From the NCBI GenBank assembly GCA_027593305.1, contig JAQCJA010000051.1, positions 1 to 15,393 of the forward strand: a DNA stretch of 15,393 bases. The letters are read 5' to 3'. The translations under genes were made by a program, and so were the position numbers. This document shows positions 1-7,153 of this stretch, piece by piece. Source of the stretch: a bacterium. GTDB taxonomy: Bacteria; Latescibacterota; UBA2968; UBA8231. Below the pieces are notes generated by a model. The model worked only from the letters and a program-made list of their open reading frames with translations, was not told where the DNA came from and ran no database searches. Within the stretch, counting starts at the first letter, position 1. The number at the start of each line of letters is the position of its first letter.

Positions 1-328
1 CGAAGGAGTTCCCCATGAGCACGAATCCATCCAGTTCGAGTTGCTCAATGAAGGTGCGCAGGAAACCAACCTGGGCGTCAGCGCTGTAGCGTTCGTGAGC
101 GGGCCGGTCGGCCAGCGTCGGTCGGCTGCTGGCGCCAAAGCCAATCAGGTCCGGGGCGATCACGTGACAGCCTGCCGCAACCAGGTGGGGCGTCAGGAGT
201 GACCACGTGCCGCGATGATCGAACAGTCCGTGCAGCAGAAGAATGTGGGTCTCCGCCCCGCGGTCCCCCGCCTCCGTGTAGGACATCTGGATCGGCACGC
301 CTGCTTCGTGGCCGACGATGGCAATCAC
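1..328 (-). CDS. Alpha/beta-fold hydrolase, N-terminal part (cut by window edge)
   Basis: About 109 residues of the N-terminal half of an alpha/beta hydrolase are visible. The oxyanion-hole His-Gly is at residues 33-34 (LLLHGLFDHRG), followed by a strand-turn HVIAPDLIGFGASSRP at 56-70. The nucleophile elbow GNSF at 106-109 puts the catalytic Ser at 108, right at the edge; the acid and His lie outside. This pattern is shared by haloalkane dehalogenases, epoxide hydrolases and esterases, and a Ser nucleophile favours an esterase- or lactonase-like enzyme; the substrate is unknown. I chose the GTG at 328 because it lies one base past the stop of the upstream regulator. The frame stays open upstream to a stop at 391-389, with no ATG. 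The tight spacing implies co-transcription with the Crp-like gene. Confidence 0.8.
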   Translation of the reverse strand, partial: MIAIVGHEAGVPIQMSYTEAGDRGAETHILLLHGLFDHRGTWSLLTPHLVAAGCHVIAPDLIGFGASSRPTLADRPAHERYSADAQVGFLRTFIEQLELDGFVLMGNSF

Positions 329-329
329 G

Positions 330-1031
330 TCAACTGTCGTCTCTGGCGGATCGGTCGCTGCGGGCGGCAGGCGGAGCGTCTGTAAGAATCAGGATCTGCC
401 GGCCTGAGATGCGGATGTAGCCCTCGTCCTGCAGCTGCTTGAGGGCGCGCGTTACCGTCTCGCGGGTGGTGCCGGCCATATTGGCCAGTTCCTGATGTGT
501 CGGACGGCGGCGGATGAGGATGCCTTCGGGAGACTTCTGCCCGCCATCTTCGGCCATGCGCAGCAGCGTCTTGGCGACACGGTGGTGTACGTCGAACAGG
601 GCCAGACCTTCCACCTGATCGTCCGTGCGCCGCAGGCGCGACGCGAGTTCCGCCAGCAGGGACACGGCGATCTGCGGCGAACGCCCGACAAGCTGCAGAA
701 AATCGGCACGGGTGAGCATCATCAGTTCGGTCTTGCCGGTGGCCGTCACGTTCGCCGACCGTGGGCGGTTGTCGAGCAGGGACAGTTCGCCGAAGACCTC
801 GCCCTCGCCCAGCAGCGACAGGATGAACTCCTTCCCGTCCTTGTGGAGGAGGCTGACCTTCACCTGACCGGTGCGAATGATGAACAGAGTGTCGCCGGAT
901 TGCTCCGCAAGGATGATACACTGGCCCTTGTCGAAGGTGCGCGAGAATGTCAGCTCTGCAAGAGCTTCGATTTCGGGATCACCCAGGCAGTTGAAGAGCG
1001 AGACCTGACGCAGGAACGTGGCGTTCGACAT
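330..1031 (-). CDS. Crp/Fnr-family transcription regulator with intact cyclic-nucleotide pocket
   Basis: A 233-residue regulator. The N-terminal cyclic-nucleotide-binding beta-roll covers roughly 10-115 and contains a phosphate-binding cassette with Gly-Glu at 81-82 and Arg-Ser-Ala at 91-93. These match the cAMP contacts of E. coli Crp, so a cyclic nucleotide ligand is plausible. A dimer helix follows, then a Crp-type helix-turn-helix at about 178-204 with THQELANMAG and the recognition-helix core TTRETVTRAL. The frame extends to an ATG at 1070, but that codon overlaps the TACAAT -10 box. I therefore start at ATG 1031, which begins with a typical short Crp N-terminus; no clear Shine-Dalgarno is visible there. 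It is a separate transcription unit from the egt genes and probably drives the hydrolase that follows one base later. Confidence 0.9.
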   Translation of the reverse strand: MSNATFLRQVSLFNCLGDPEIEALAELTFSRTFDKGQCIILAEQSGDTLFIIRTGQVKVSLLHKDGKEFILSLLGEGEVFGELSLLDNRPRSANVTATGKTELMMLTRADFLQLVGRSPQIAVSLLAELASRLRRTDDQVEGLALFDVHHRVAKTLLRMAEDGGQKSPEGILIRRRPTHQELANMAGTTRETVTRALKQLQDEGYIRISGRQILILTDAPPAARSDRSARDDS

Positions 1032-1068
1032 GGGATCAGTCGGGCAAGGAGAAGCGATGGACACTTCC

Positions 1069-1098
1069 ATTGTACATAAGCCGTCGCCAGACGGTCAA
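1069..1098 (-). promoter_or_regulatory. Sigma70-type promoter for the second Crp/Fnr gene
   Basis: Reading the minus strand, TTGACC (1098-1093) and TACAAT (1074-1069) are separated by 18 bases, matching five of six consensus bases in each box. Transcription would start near 1062, giving a leader of about 31 bases before the ATG at 1031. The -35 box is the last of three identical hexamers in the adjoining tandem repeat. The prediction is from sequence only. Confidence 0.6.
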
Positions 1099-1120
1099 CT
1101 ACGGTCAACTGCGGTCAACT
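1091..1120. repeat. Three tandem 10-bp repeats carrying TTGACC on the minus strand
   Basis: Three head-to-tail copies of (A/G)CGGTCAACT lie at 1091-1100, 1101-1110 and 1111-1120, differing only in the first base. On the minus strand each gives AGTTGACCG, so three TTGACC hexamers sit exactly one helical turn apart. The copy nearest the gene has the right distance to a TACAAT -10 box. The array covers the metallophosphoesterase stop codon (1117-1115). It may be a regulator-binding array in phase on one DNA face, or simply slippage of a -35 element. Confidence 0.85.
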
Positions 1121-2026
1121 GCGGCAGCGCCTGCTGCCGCCGCCAGCCCATGCTGTCCGTGGCAGCAGGACCATATTGTCTCGGTCGCCGAACTCACCTG
1201 CCCAGTGGTGGTTGTGCTCAGGCGTGTCCAGCTGTGCCGACAGGGCAAAAAGCGAGGGCAGATGGAGTGTGTGCCAGGTGCTGGTCAGCCAGCCGTCCTC
1301 GGCGAGGGTCATCTCGCGGAAGCCAAGGGGGTAACCGATGAGGCAGGCTGTGTCGATGCACACATAGTCACGGAACAGCCGGATGCGGTTGGCATGATGA
1401 TGGCCGCTGAAGGTTGCCGCCACCGTCGGGCACTCTGCCAGGGCTGCTTGCAGCGCCCCGGCGTTACCGATGATGCCCTTCGTCGGGGACTCACCGGCGC
1501 CCGGATGAATCCAGGTGTGCAGCAGGAGGAACAGCACAGCGCCCTCGTCCCGGGCCCGGCGGTCGGCAGCGCGCAGGCCGGCATCGAGTTCGTCGGTCCA
1601 GGTTCCGTCCCCTGCCTCACCATCGCGGTAGATGTGGGCTCGGACCAGTCGCACGCCGGGCGCGACGTTGATGACGTCGAGGCCACCGGGGGTGTCGAAG
1701 ATCCGCGCGAAGTCGGCATAGCGGTACTGTTGGGCATCACAATCGTGGTTGCCCGCCACGCAGTGGACGGGGGCGGTGAAACCTGCATAGGCCCGTGACA
1801 CGTCCTGCAGGGACTGCTCATACTGGTCGGGTGACAGTTCGAAGGAGCTGCCACCACACAGCAGATCACCTGCGTGGAGGATGAAATCCGGCTGCAGGGC
1901 GTTGACGGCCGGTATGGTGGCGGCAAGGATCTCGCGACCGCGGGTCAGCAGCTTGGGCGGGGCAAAGTCCCTGAGCGCCGACGGATGGTAATGGGTATCG
2001 GCAAGAACGACGAAGCGGACGGGCAT
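1115..2026 (-). CDS. Calcineurin-like metallophosphoesterase
   Basis: A 303-residue two-metal phosphoesterase. The full metal-ligand set is present in order: D10-T-H12, Gly-Asp at 53-54 (HAGDLL), GNHD at 92-95, a single His at 170 in LLLHTW, and GHHH at 208-211. No signal peptide or membrane segment is seen, so it should be cytoplasmic. The family includes cyclic nucleotide phosphodiesterases, nucleotidases and diadenosine hydrolases, and motif content alone does not separate them. A cyclic nucleotide substrate is tempting because Crp/Fnr genes flank the cluster, but that is inference. It begins 18 bases after the dipeptidase stop without a strong ribosome-binding site and is probably the last gene of the egt-type operon. 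The last ~30 residues are weakly conserved-looking and run into the tandem repeat. Confidence 0.88.
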   Translation of the reverse strand: MPVRFVVLADTHYHPSALRDFAPPKLLTRGREILAATIPAVNALQPDFILHAGDLLCGGSSFELSPDQYEQSLQDVSRAYAGFTAPVHCVAGNHDCDAQQYRYADFARIFDTPGGLDVINVAPGVRLVRAHIYRDGEAGDGTWTDELDAGLRAADRRARDEGAVLFLLLHTWIHPGAGESPTKGIIGNAGALQAALAECPTVAATFSGHHHANRIRLFRDYVCIDTACLIGYPLGFREMTLAEDGWLTSTWHTLHLPSLFALSAQLDTPEHNHHWAGEFGDRDNMVLLPRTAWAGGGSRRCRS

Positions 2027-2044
2027 TTGTCGTTGTGGCGGGTG

Positions 2045-3106
2045 TCAGGCCGCCGGCAGGGCTTCGCGCAGCAAACGCACCCAGTTGCCGTGCATCATGG
2101 CGTTGATGTCGCCGTCCTTGTAGCCACGGCGGGCAAGGATTTCGGGGATTGCCTGCAGATCGGCAATGGTATCCATGTCGGCGGGGGACTGCTCCTTGCC
2201 GTAGCCACCGTCGAGATCCGAACCGATGCCGCTGTGCTGCGTATTGCCGGCGAGCTGGTTGATGTGGTCCATGTGATCAACGACGGTTTCCAGGGTGATG
2301 CCCGTATTGTCCTGCGCCTGCTTGTCCCACAGGGGCGACAACATCCAGTCATCAAAAGCGACGCCGACAACGCCCTGCCGGGCGATGATGGCCTTGAGCT
2401 GGTCGTCGTCAAACTGGCGATCGTGGTCACACAGGGCGCGCACGCAGTTGTGCGTCGCCAGCACCCGTCCACCAAATACATCGAGGGCCTCCCAGAAGGC
2501 GGCATCCGCCAGGTGGCTGAGATCGAGCATCATCCCTGCCTTCTCCATGGCCTGCAGCATGGGAGCGCCGCGGGGCGTCAGGCCACCCGGGGCCTGTGTT
2601 CCGTGTGCGTACGAGCTGACGCCGTAGTGGCAGAGACTGACAATACGCAGGCCCGTGTCCCACCACTGCGGCACCTGTTCATCGTCGACGATGCCGTCGC
2701 AACCCTCCATGGTGAGTATGAAGCCAAGGGGGCAATACAGCGGGTCCGCCTCCCAGGCCAGCAGGTGGGCCTCGAGATCGGCGGCGCTGCGGATCTGCCG
2801 CAGAATCCCCTTCTGTTCCATCAGCTCATAGTAAGCCAGCTGGGCGCGATCCTTGGTGTAGGCGATGTCCTGCGTGCGGACACCGGGAAACAGCTTGCCA
2901 TGGGAGGCGACGCGACAACACATGGTGACGAAGAACAGGCCGATCTCACCCCGTCGCAGTTCCTCGAAACTGACGACGTTGAGGCCCCGACCCTTCTCCG
3001 GCATGCCCGCCTCAGACTCGCGCATGCGCCGGATGTTCTGCGTCAGGTCCCGATCCCAGGTCAGGGCGTTGTAGGCCAGGTCGAGGTGGGCATCGATGAT
3101 CAGCAT
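2045..3106 (-). CDS. Membrane-dipeptidase-family (peptidase M19) dizinc dipeptidase
   Basis: A 353-residue M19 enzyme. All the expected metal and catalytic positions are visible: H7-x-D9 in DAHLDL, bridging Glu 134 in MEGCDG, H198 in LSHLAD, H219 in ATHNC, and the late Asp in GSDLDGG (297/299). The family hydrolyses dipeptides, including Cys-Gly. The fungal relative GliJ trims Cys-Gly during gliotoxin synthesis, and others accept D-residues at the C-side. There is no signal peptide, so it is probably cytoplasmic. The start at ATG 3106 is supported by a GGAGG seven bases upstream and by a 7-base overlap with egtD (ATGCTGA). A longer in-frame start at 3169 would lie inside egtD. The coupling suggests a role in the same pathway, perhaps release of cysteine or handling of a histidine-containing peptide; this is inference. 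Confidence 0.93.
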   Translation of the reverse strand: MLIIDAHLDLAYNALTWDRDLTQNIRRMRESEAGMPEKGRGLNVVSFEELRRGEIGLFFVTMCCRVASHGKLFPGVRTQDIAYTKDRAQLAYYELMEQKGILRQIRSAADLEAHLLAWEADPLYCPLGFILTMEGCDGIVDDEQVPQWWDTGLRIVSLCHYGVSSYAHGTQAPGGLTPRGAPMLQAMEKAGMMLDLSHLADAAFWEALDVFGGRVLATHNCVRALCDHDRQFDDDQLKAIIARQGVVGVAFDDWMLSPLWDKQAQDNTGITLETVVDHMDHINQLAGNTQHSGIGSDLDGGYGKEQSPADMDTIADLQAIPEILARRGYKDGDINAMMHGNWVRLLREALPAA

Positions 3107-4125
3107 GGTTTGGCCTCCAGCCCGGGTTGCCACAGGTTGACACTGAACCGCTGCGCGGCGTCGAGCCACTGGCCGTTTGTGACAAAGCCCGAAGCTGCAG
3201 CCAGCCGCTGAATCTCAGACAGTGAGTACTTGTACGAGTTCTCCGTATGGATGCTTTCACCGGCGGCGAAGGGCACCAGAAGATCCAGGTCCTCGATACG
3301 TACGGATTGCTCGGTCAGACTGACCAGGTGCATCTCGACGCGGCCCTCGGCGACATTCCAGCGCGCCTCGTGACGGAACTGGTCGAGGGCAAAGGCGCCC
3401 TTCAGTTCGCGGTTGATGCGCGTCAGAATGTTGCGATTGAAGGCGGCCGTAACACCGGCGGCATCATCGTAGGCGGCGATCAGGAGAGCCGGGTCCTTGC
3501 GCAGGTCGATCCCGGCCAGCAGCTGGTCGCCCGGTCGCATCGCCCCATGCAGGCGCTGCAGAAAGTGCACCGCATCGGCGCGCTCGAAGTTGCCGACGTT
3601 GGAGCCCAACCAGAGAATCAATCGCGGCGGTCCCCCTTCGGTCTTGAGGAAATCCAGGCCATCGTGATACTCACCGGCGACAGCAAAGACCTCGAGACCG
3701 GCGTAGTCCTCCACGAGAGCCAGAGAACTCTCCTCGAGAATGGAGCGCGAGATGTCGACGGGGATGAAGCGCAACTGCCCGTGGCGGCGCAGCAGGGCCT
3801 CGACGACGAGACGTGTCTTGCTTGCCGAACCGGACCCCAGTTCGACGAGATCGACAGCGTGTCCCACATGGGCGACGAGATCGTCGGCATGTTCCTCGAG
3901 AATGGCGCGTTCCGTACGTGTAGGGTAGTACTCGGGCAGGTCGCAGATCTGCTCGAACAGGTTGGATCCGACCTCGTCGTAGAAGTACAGACAGGGGAGC
4001 CATTTGCGCGGCGCTGTGAGGCCGATGCGAGCATCCGCCGCGAAATCGGTGCGCGGACCACAATCTGGCGCAGCGACGAGGGTCAGACTGTCGGACGCGG
4101 TGGGAACTTCGCTGAAATCGGGGAT
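3100..4125 (-). CDS. egtD: L-histidine N-alpha-methyltransferase EgtD (unusual start codon)
   Basis: EgtD uses three S-adenosylmethionines to turn L-histidine into hercynine, the first step of ergothioneine synthesis. The family signature is clear. Near the N-terminus is FYDEVGSNLFEQI followed by LPEYYPTRTERAIL. Then come the SAM loop VELGSGSASKTR, FIPVDIS, LGSNVGNF, LLAGIDLRKD, FNRNIL (the histidine-binding Asn region), and IHTENSYKYS, which holds the Glu and Ser that contact the substrate amine. The frame covering these motifs is open back to the preceding permease gene but has no ATG, GTG or TTG before the conserved N-terminus. The first GTG (3867) would delete about 85 residues including YYPTR. 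I place the start at ATC 4125, nine bases after a GGAGG, giving 341 residues; CTG 4086 (328 residues) is the alternative. The N-terminal boundary is therefore uncertain. Confidence 0.88.
   Translation of the reverse strand: MPDFSEVPTASDSLTLVAAPDCGPRTDFAADARIGLTAPRKWLPCLYFYDEVGSNLFEQICDLPEYYPTRTERAILEEHADDLVAHVGHAVDLVELGSGSASKTRLVVEALLRRHGQLRFIPVDISRSILEESSLALVEDYAGLEVFAVAGEYHDGLDFLKTEGGPPRLILWLGSNVGNFERADAVHFLQRLHGAMRPGDQLLAGIDLRKDPALLIAAYDDAAGVTAAFNRNILTRINRELKGAFALDQFRHEARWNVAEGRVEMHLVSLTEQSVRIEDLDLLVPFAAGESIHTENSYKYSLSEIQRLAAASGFVTNGQWLDAAQRFSVNLWQPGLEAKPC
3114..3118 (-). promoter_or_regulatory. Ribosome-binding site that fixes the dipeptidase start
   Basis: GGAGG on the minus strand, seven bases before ATG 3106, inside the last codons of egtD. 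It decides between the 353-residue start and a 21-residue longer upstream ATG. Confidence 0.75.
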
Positions 4126-4134
4126 CTGAGTTTG

Positions 4135-4139
4135 CCTCC
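4135..4139 (-). promoter_or_regulatory. Strong Shine-Dalgarno ahead of the noncanonical egtD start
   Basis: CGGAGG on the minus strand, between the permease stop (4151-4149) and the conserved EgtD region. Nine bases downstream in the egtD frame lies ATC, not ATG, GTG or TTG. The site shows ribosomes are meant to load here and is the main evidence for the chosen start. Confidence 0.55.
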
Positions 4140-4148
4140 GGCGTGCAG

Positions 4149-5654
4149 CTAGTCGATGGGGTCGAGACGCAGGCCCCTGGGTACGAGGATGCGCTCGGAG
4201 AGTTCGAAAAGGCCCTGTACCAGCAGGGCCAGCACGGCGGCGGGTATGGCGCCCTGCAGGATGAGACCCATGTCGTCGAGGCGCAGGCCGGTCAGGATGG
4301 GCTGGCCGTAGCCACCGGCGCCGATGAAGGCACCGAGGGTGGCGAAACCCACATTGATCACGGCCGACGTCTTGATACCCGCCAGGATCGAGCGGGAGGC
4401 CAGGGGCAGTTCTATCAGGCGCAGGCGCACGCCGGGGGGGAGCCCAAGGGCTTCGGCCGATTCACGCATGTGTTGCGGGATGTCGGTAAGCCCCGTGTAC
4501 GTGTTGCGCACGATGGGCAGCAAGGAGTAGAGGAACAGGGCGCAGATGGCGGGTGGTTCCTGCGTGCCGACGAAGGGGATCATGAAAACGAGCAACGCCA
4601 GTGCCGGAATCGTCTGGATGATGCCGGCGCCACCAAGAATGAGCTGGCCGAGACGCTCGTACCGGGCCGACAGAATGCCAAGGGGAATCGCCACCAGAAT
4701 GGCAGCCGCCAACGACAGCAGGACGAGAGTGAGATGTTCCCCCGTCCTCTGCAGCAGGCGGTCGAGGATGGTCACGTCTGTCACCTCGGTCGACACGTGC
4801 AACGTCGCATCGAGGAAGTCGGCGGCGACGCGGTCCTCGGACACCCGATCGATCTTGGCCCGCTTGTTGAGGCTCGACATCGTGGCACCACTGATCGCGC
4901 CCTGCAGGCGGGCCATGGCGGCCACGACCCGGGGGGCACGCGACAGCAGATCCGGACGGTAGATGAGGACTGCGTTGTAAGTGGGAAAGTGCTCACGATC
5001 GTCGATGAGAACTCGCAACCCGTAATACTCGATTTCTGCGTCCGTTGAGTACAGATCCATGGCCTGGATGTCATCGGTCTCCAGCGCCCGGTAGGCCAGG
5101 TCGTGCTGCAGGCCGCGCACGTCGGTCTGTGGCAGGCCGTAGGCGTCGCGCAACGACGGCCAGCCATCCCCGCGATCGATGAATTCGTTGCTGAAGCCGA
5201 AAACGACCTCGGCATGGTCCCGCAGGTCGGAGATCGTGACAATGCCGAGGCCTTCAGCGACCGGTTCGCGCATGCCGATCGCATAGGTATTGTTGAACCC
5301 CAGAGGCTGCCCCATGCGCAGGCCTTCGGCCTCGACAGCGGCACGCAGGCCCTCCGGTCCAGCAGCGATGGGTTTGCCCGCAAGAATCTCCTGAGCGATC
5401 GTGCCGGTGTACTCCGGATAGATGTCGAGATCGCCGCGCAGCACTGCGTTCCACAGCACCCGGGTGCCGCCCAGTTCGCGCTGGTGTTCGGCCTGGGCGC
5501 CGGCATCCTGCGCCAGGCGGGTGACGATCTCGCCGAGGATGACCGACTCGGTGAAGGCCTTCGAGCCGATCGTCACCTTCTGCGCACAGGCGGCCGTTGC
5601 CGCAAACAGTCCAGCGACCACCATCAACCACGGGGCAAGGCGGGTCGGTCTCAC
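4149..5654 (-). CDS. Betaine/ergothioneine-type ABC importer: substrate-binding domain fused to permease
   Basis: A 501-residue fusion. Residues 1-24 look like a signal peptide ending AACA, followed by an OpuAC/OsmF-type binding domain at about 26-290. That domain has VTIGSKAFTESVIL, LDIYPEYTGT, FNNTYAIGMR and DLYSTDAEIEYYG. A five- to six-helix permease follows from about 300 to the end, with the EAA coupling loop at about 398-425 (ESAEALGL...ELPLASRSILAG). The family imports quaternary amines: choline, glycine betaine, carnitine and, in the EgtU branch, ergothioneine. Here the binding domain is N-terminal, whereas EgtU has permease first. Hercynine and ergothioneine are trimethylated histidine betaines and egtD follows immediately, so these are the leading substrate guesses. 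The GTG start shares GTGA with the ATPase stop, indicating translational coupling. Confidence 0.9.
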   Translation of the reverse strand: MRPTRLAPWLMVVAGLFAATAACAQKVTIGSKAFTESVILGEIVTRLAQDAGAQAEHQRELGGTRVLWNAVLRGDLDIYPEYTGTIAQEILAGKPIAAGPEGLRAAVEAEGLRMGQPLGFNNTYAIGMREPVAEGLGIVTISDLRDHAEVVFGFSNEFIDRGDGWPSLRDAYGLPQTDVRGLQHDLAYRALETDDIQAMDLYSTDAEIEYYGLRVLIDDREHFPTYNAVLIYRPDLLSRAPRVVAAMARLQGAISGATMSSLNKRAKIDRVSEDRVAADFLDATLHVSTEVTDVTILDRLLQRTGEHLTLVLLSLAAAILVAIPLGILSARYERLGQLILGGAGIIQTIPALALLVFMIPFVGTQEPPAICALFLYSLLPIVRNTYTGLTDIPQHMRESAEALGLPPGVRLRLIELPLASRSILAGIKTSAVINVGFATLGAFIGAGGYGQPILTGLRLDDMGLILQGAIPAAVLALLVQGLFELSERILVPRGLRLDPID

Positions 5655-6406
5655 GGGTGGTTGCCTTCTTCCAGCACATGCAGCGCCGTGCGCTGGGCCT
5701 GAATGAAACGCTCGACGAATTCATTGGCTGGCTCGTGGACCAACTGCGCCAGCGTGCCCTGCTGGACAATGCCGCCGTCCCGCATCAGCACGATGACGTC
5801 CCCAAAGAAACCGGCTTCACCCATGTCATGGGTGACGAGGACGACGGTCTTGTTCAGGGTGCGGAAGATGTTGCGCAGATCGACCTGCAGTTCGGAACGC
5901 ACGATGGGATCCAGCGCGCCGAGAGGTTCGTCGAGGAGCAGGACGTCAGGGTCGAGCATGAGGGCGCGCATGAGGCTGACCCGTTGCCGTTGCCCCCCTG
6001 ACAGCTGCGCCGGATACCGGGCGAAACCATCTGCCGGAAAACGGGTCAGTTCCGCCAGTTCCTGCAGGCGGGCCAGGACACGGGACTCATCCCAACCCAG
6101 GTGCCGGGCCAGCAGGGCGACGTTGTCAGCGGCTGACAGATGTGGGAACAGACCGCCATCCTGGATGACGTAGCCCATGCGATGGCGCAACTGCAACACA
6201 TCGTCATCGTTGAATTCGGTGCCCTCGAAGCGCACGCTGCCGCCATCGGGCTTGATCAGGTAGATCATCAGGCGCAGCAGTGTCGACTTGCCGCAGCCGG
6301 AGGGACCGATGAGAACGGTGGTGGCACCGGGACGCACAGAGAGACTGGTAGGCTGCACGGCAACCGTGCCGCCAAAGGACCGCGAGACCTGCGTCAGTTC
6401 GAGCAC
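5651..6406 (-). CDS. ABC importer ATPase, glycine-betaine/ergothioneine type
   Basis: A 251-residue nucleotide-binding subunit that powers the adjoining fused importer. It has Walker A GPSGCGKST at 34-42, Q-loop Gln 82 (VIQDGGLFPH), signature LSGGQRQR from 135, Walker B VLLLDEP at 155-161, D-loop GALD and the switch His in VTHD (193). It matches the proline/betaine/choline importer class but lacks the C-terminal CBS pair of osmoregulated OpuAA/ProV proteins. It is therefore unlikely to sense ionic strength that way. The GTG start lies 7 bases after the regulator stop, with a G-rich stretch (GGGGG) as a possible ribosome-binding site. The last four bases overlap the permease start. Confidence 0.93.
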   Translation of the reverse strand: MLELTQVSRSFGGTVAVQPTSLSVRPGATTVLIGPSGCGKSTLLRLMIYLIKPDGGSVRFEGTEFNDDDVLQLRHRMGYVIQDGGLFPHLSAADNVALLARHLGWDESRVLARLQELAELTRFPADGFARYPAQLSGGQRQRVSLMRALMLDPDVLLLDEPLGALDPIVRSELQVDLRNIFRTLNKTVVLVTHDMGEAGFFGDVIVLMRDGGIVQQGTLAQLVHEPANEFVERFIQAQRTALHVLEEGNHP

Positions 6407-6413
6407 CGGCCCC

Positions 6414-7133
6414 CTACTCGGTCAGGCGCTGCAGCGCGGGCAGATCGGCGATCTCGATCTGCTTGCGGGTGGCGCGGATCAGGCCCTGATCACGGAACTT
6501 CGCCATCACCTTGCTGACCATCTCACGGCTCGAGCCGACGAGGCGGGCCAGATCATCGTGCGTGATCGTCAGGCCTACGCTACGCCCACCATCGGGCAGC
6601 TCCTCACCGTAGTCGGTGGACAGATTGACGAGGATTGTCGCCAGGCGCACACGCACCGATTTGGTCATGATCTCCGCCAGCCGTTGCTGCAGCCGGGCGA
6701 TGCGTCGCCAGGAGAATTTGGTAATCCGGTAGCCGATCTCGGGGTGTTTGTTGAGCAGGCCCTCCATCTGCGCCTGGGTCATACGGCAGAGCACGGTCGG
6801 CTTCAGGGCCGTCAGATTCTGGCTGTAGTCGATGCTCTCGGCACCCCCCATCGCACCAAAGAGATCACCCGGACCCAGCAGCAGCACGGTGGCGTCCTTG
6901 CCATCGGCATCACCGTAGGTCAGTGACATGAGCCCTTCTTTGATGAACCAGATCGCATTCGGATCGTCGGGATCGGTGAGGATGCGGCTTTCCGGCTCGA
7001 GCTTGACCATCACGGTCACGTCACGCAGATGCTCCATCTCCTGCCGGCTGATGCCGGAAAACAGGGGACAGTGCTGCAGATGCCAGAGCTTCTCGTCGCT
7101 GATCGTGCTGTGCTGTCGCGTCGGTTCAGTCAT
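6414..7133 (-). CDS. Crp/Fnr-family regulator, probable local regulator of the egt/ABC operon
   Basis: A 239-residue protein with an N-terminal beta-roll (about 20-125, including IWFIKEGLMSL and LLGPGDLFGAM) and a C-terminal winged helix. The helix-turn-helix is at about 191-215 (THDDLARLVGSSREMVSKVMAKF). Unlike the second Crp-like gene, the cyclic-nucleotide cassette is not conserved: the usual Gly-Glu becomes Gly-Ala (93-94), and no Arg-Ser-Ala follows. No N-terminal cysteine cluster for an iron-sulfur centre is present, so it is not an FNR-type oxygen sensor. The effector is therefore unknown. It lies between the egtB remnant and the transporter, 20 bases after the former, so it probably reads out the operon's own metabolite or redox state (inference). 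Confidence 0.9.
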   Translation of the reverse strand: MTEPTRQHSTISDEKLWHLQHCPLFSGISRQEMEHLRDVTVMVKLEPESRILTDPDDPNAIWFIKEGLMSLTYGDADGKDATVLLLGPGDLFGAMGGAESIDYSQNLTALKPTVLCRMTQAQMEGLLNKHPEIGYRITKFSWRRIARLQQRLAEIMTKSVRVRLATILVNLSTDYGEELPDGGRSVGLTITHDDLARLVGSSREMVSKVMAKFRDQGLIRATRKQIEIADLPALQRLTE

Positions 7134-7153
7134 GTGATTTCGTCATGCGGATC

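Noticed and set aside
1029..1070. ATG at 1070 as the start of the second Crp-like gene
   Set aside because: The codon overlaps a good -10 box (TACAAT) and would add 13 residues not typical of the family.
1874..3211. A 445-codon plus-strand open frame
   Set aside because: It is antisense to the M19 dipeptidase and metallophosphoesterase, which carry full catalytic motifs; the antisense protein is low in family-like structure and is a by-product of GC-rich coding.
3100..3867. GTG at 3867 as the egtD start
   Set aside because: It would remove the conserved N-terminal segment, including FYDEVGS and LPEYYPTR, that is encoded in the same open frame just upstream.
4143..5048. A 301-codon plus-strand open frame
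   Set aside because: It is opposite the permease, very rich in Gly, Gln and Asp, with no recognisable domain; shadow of the real gene.
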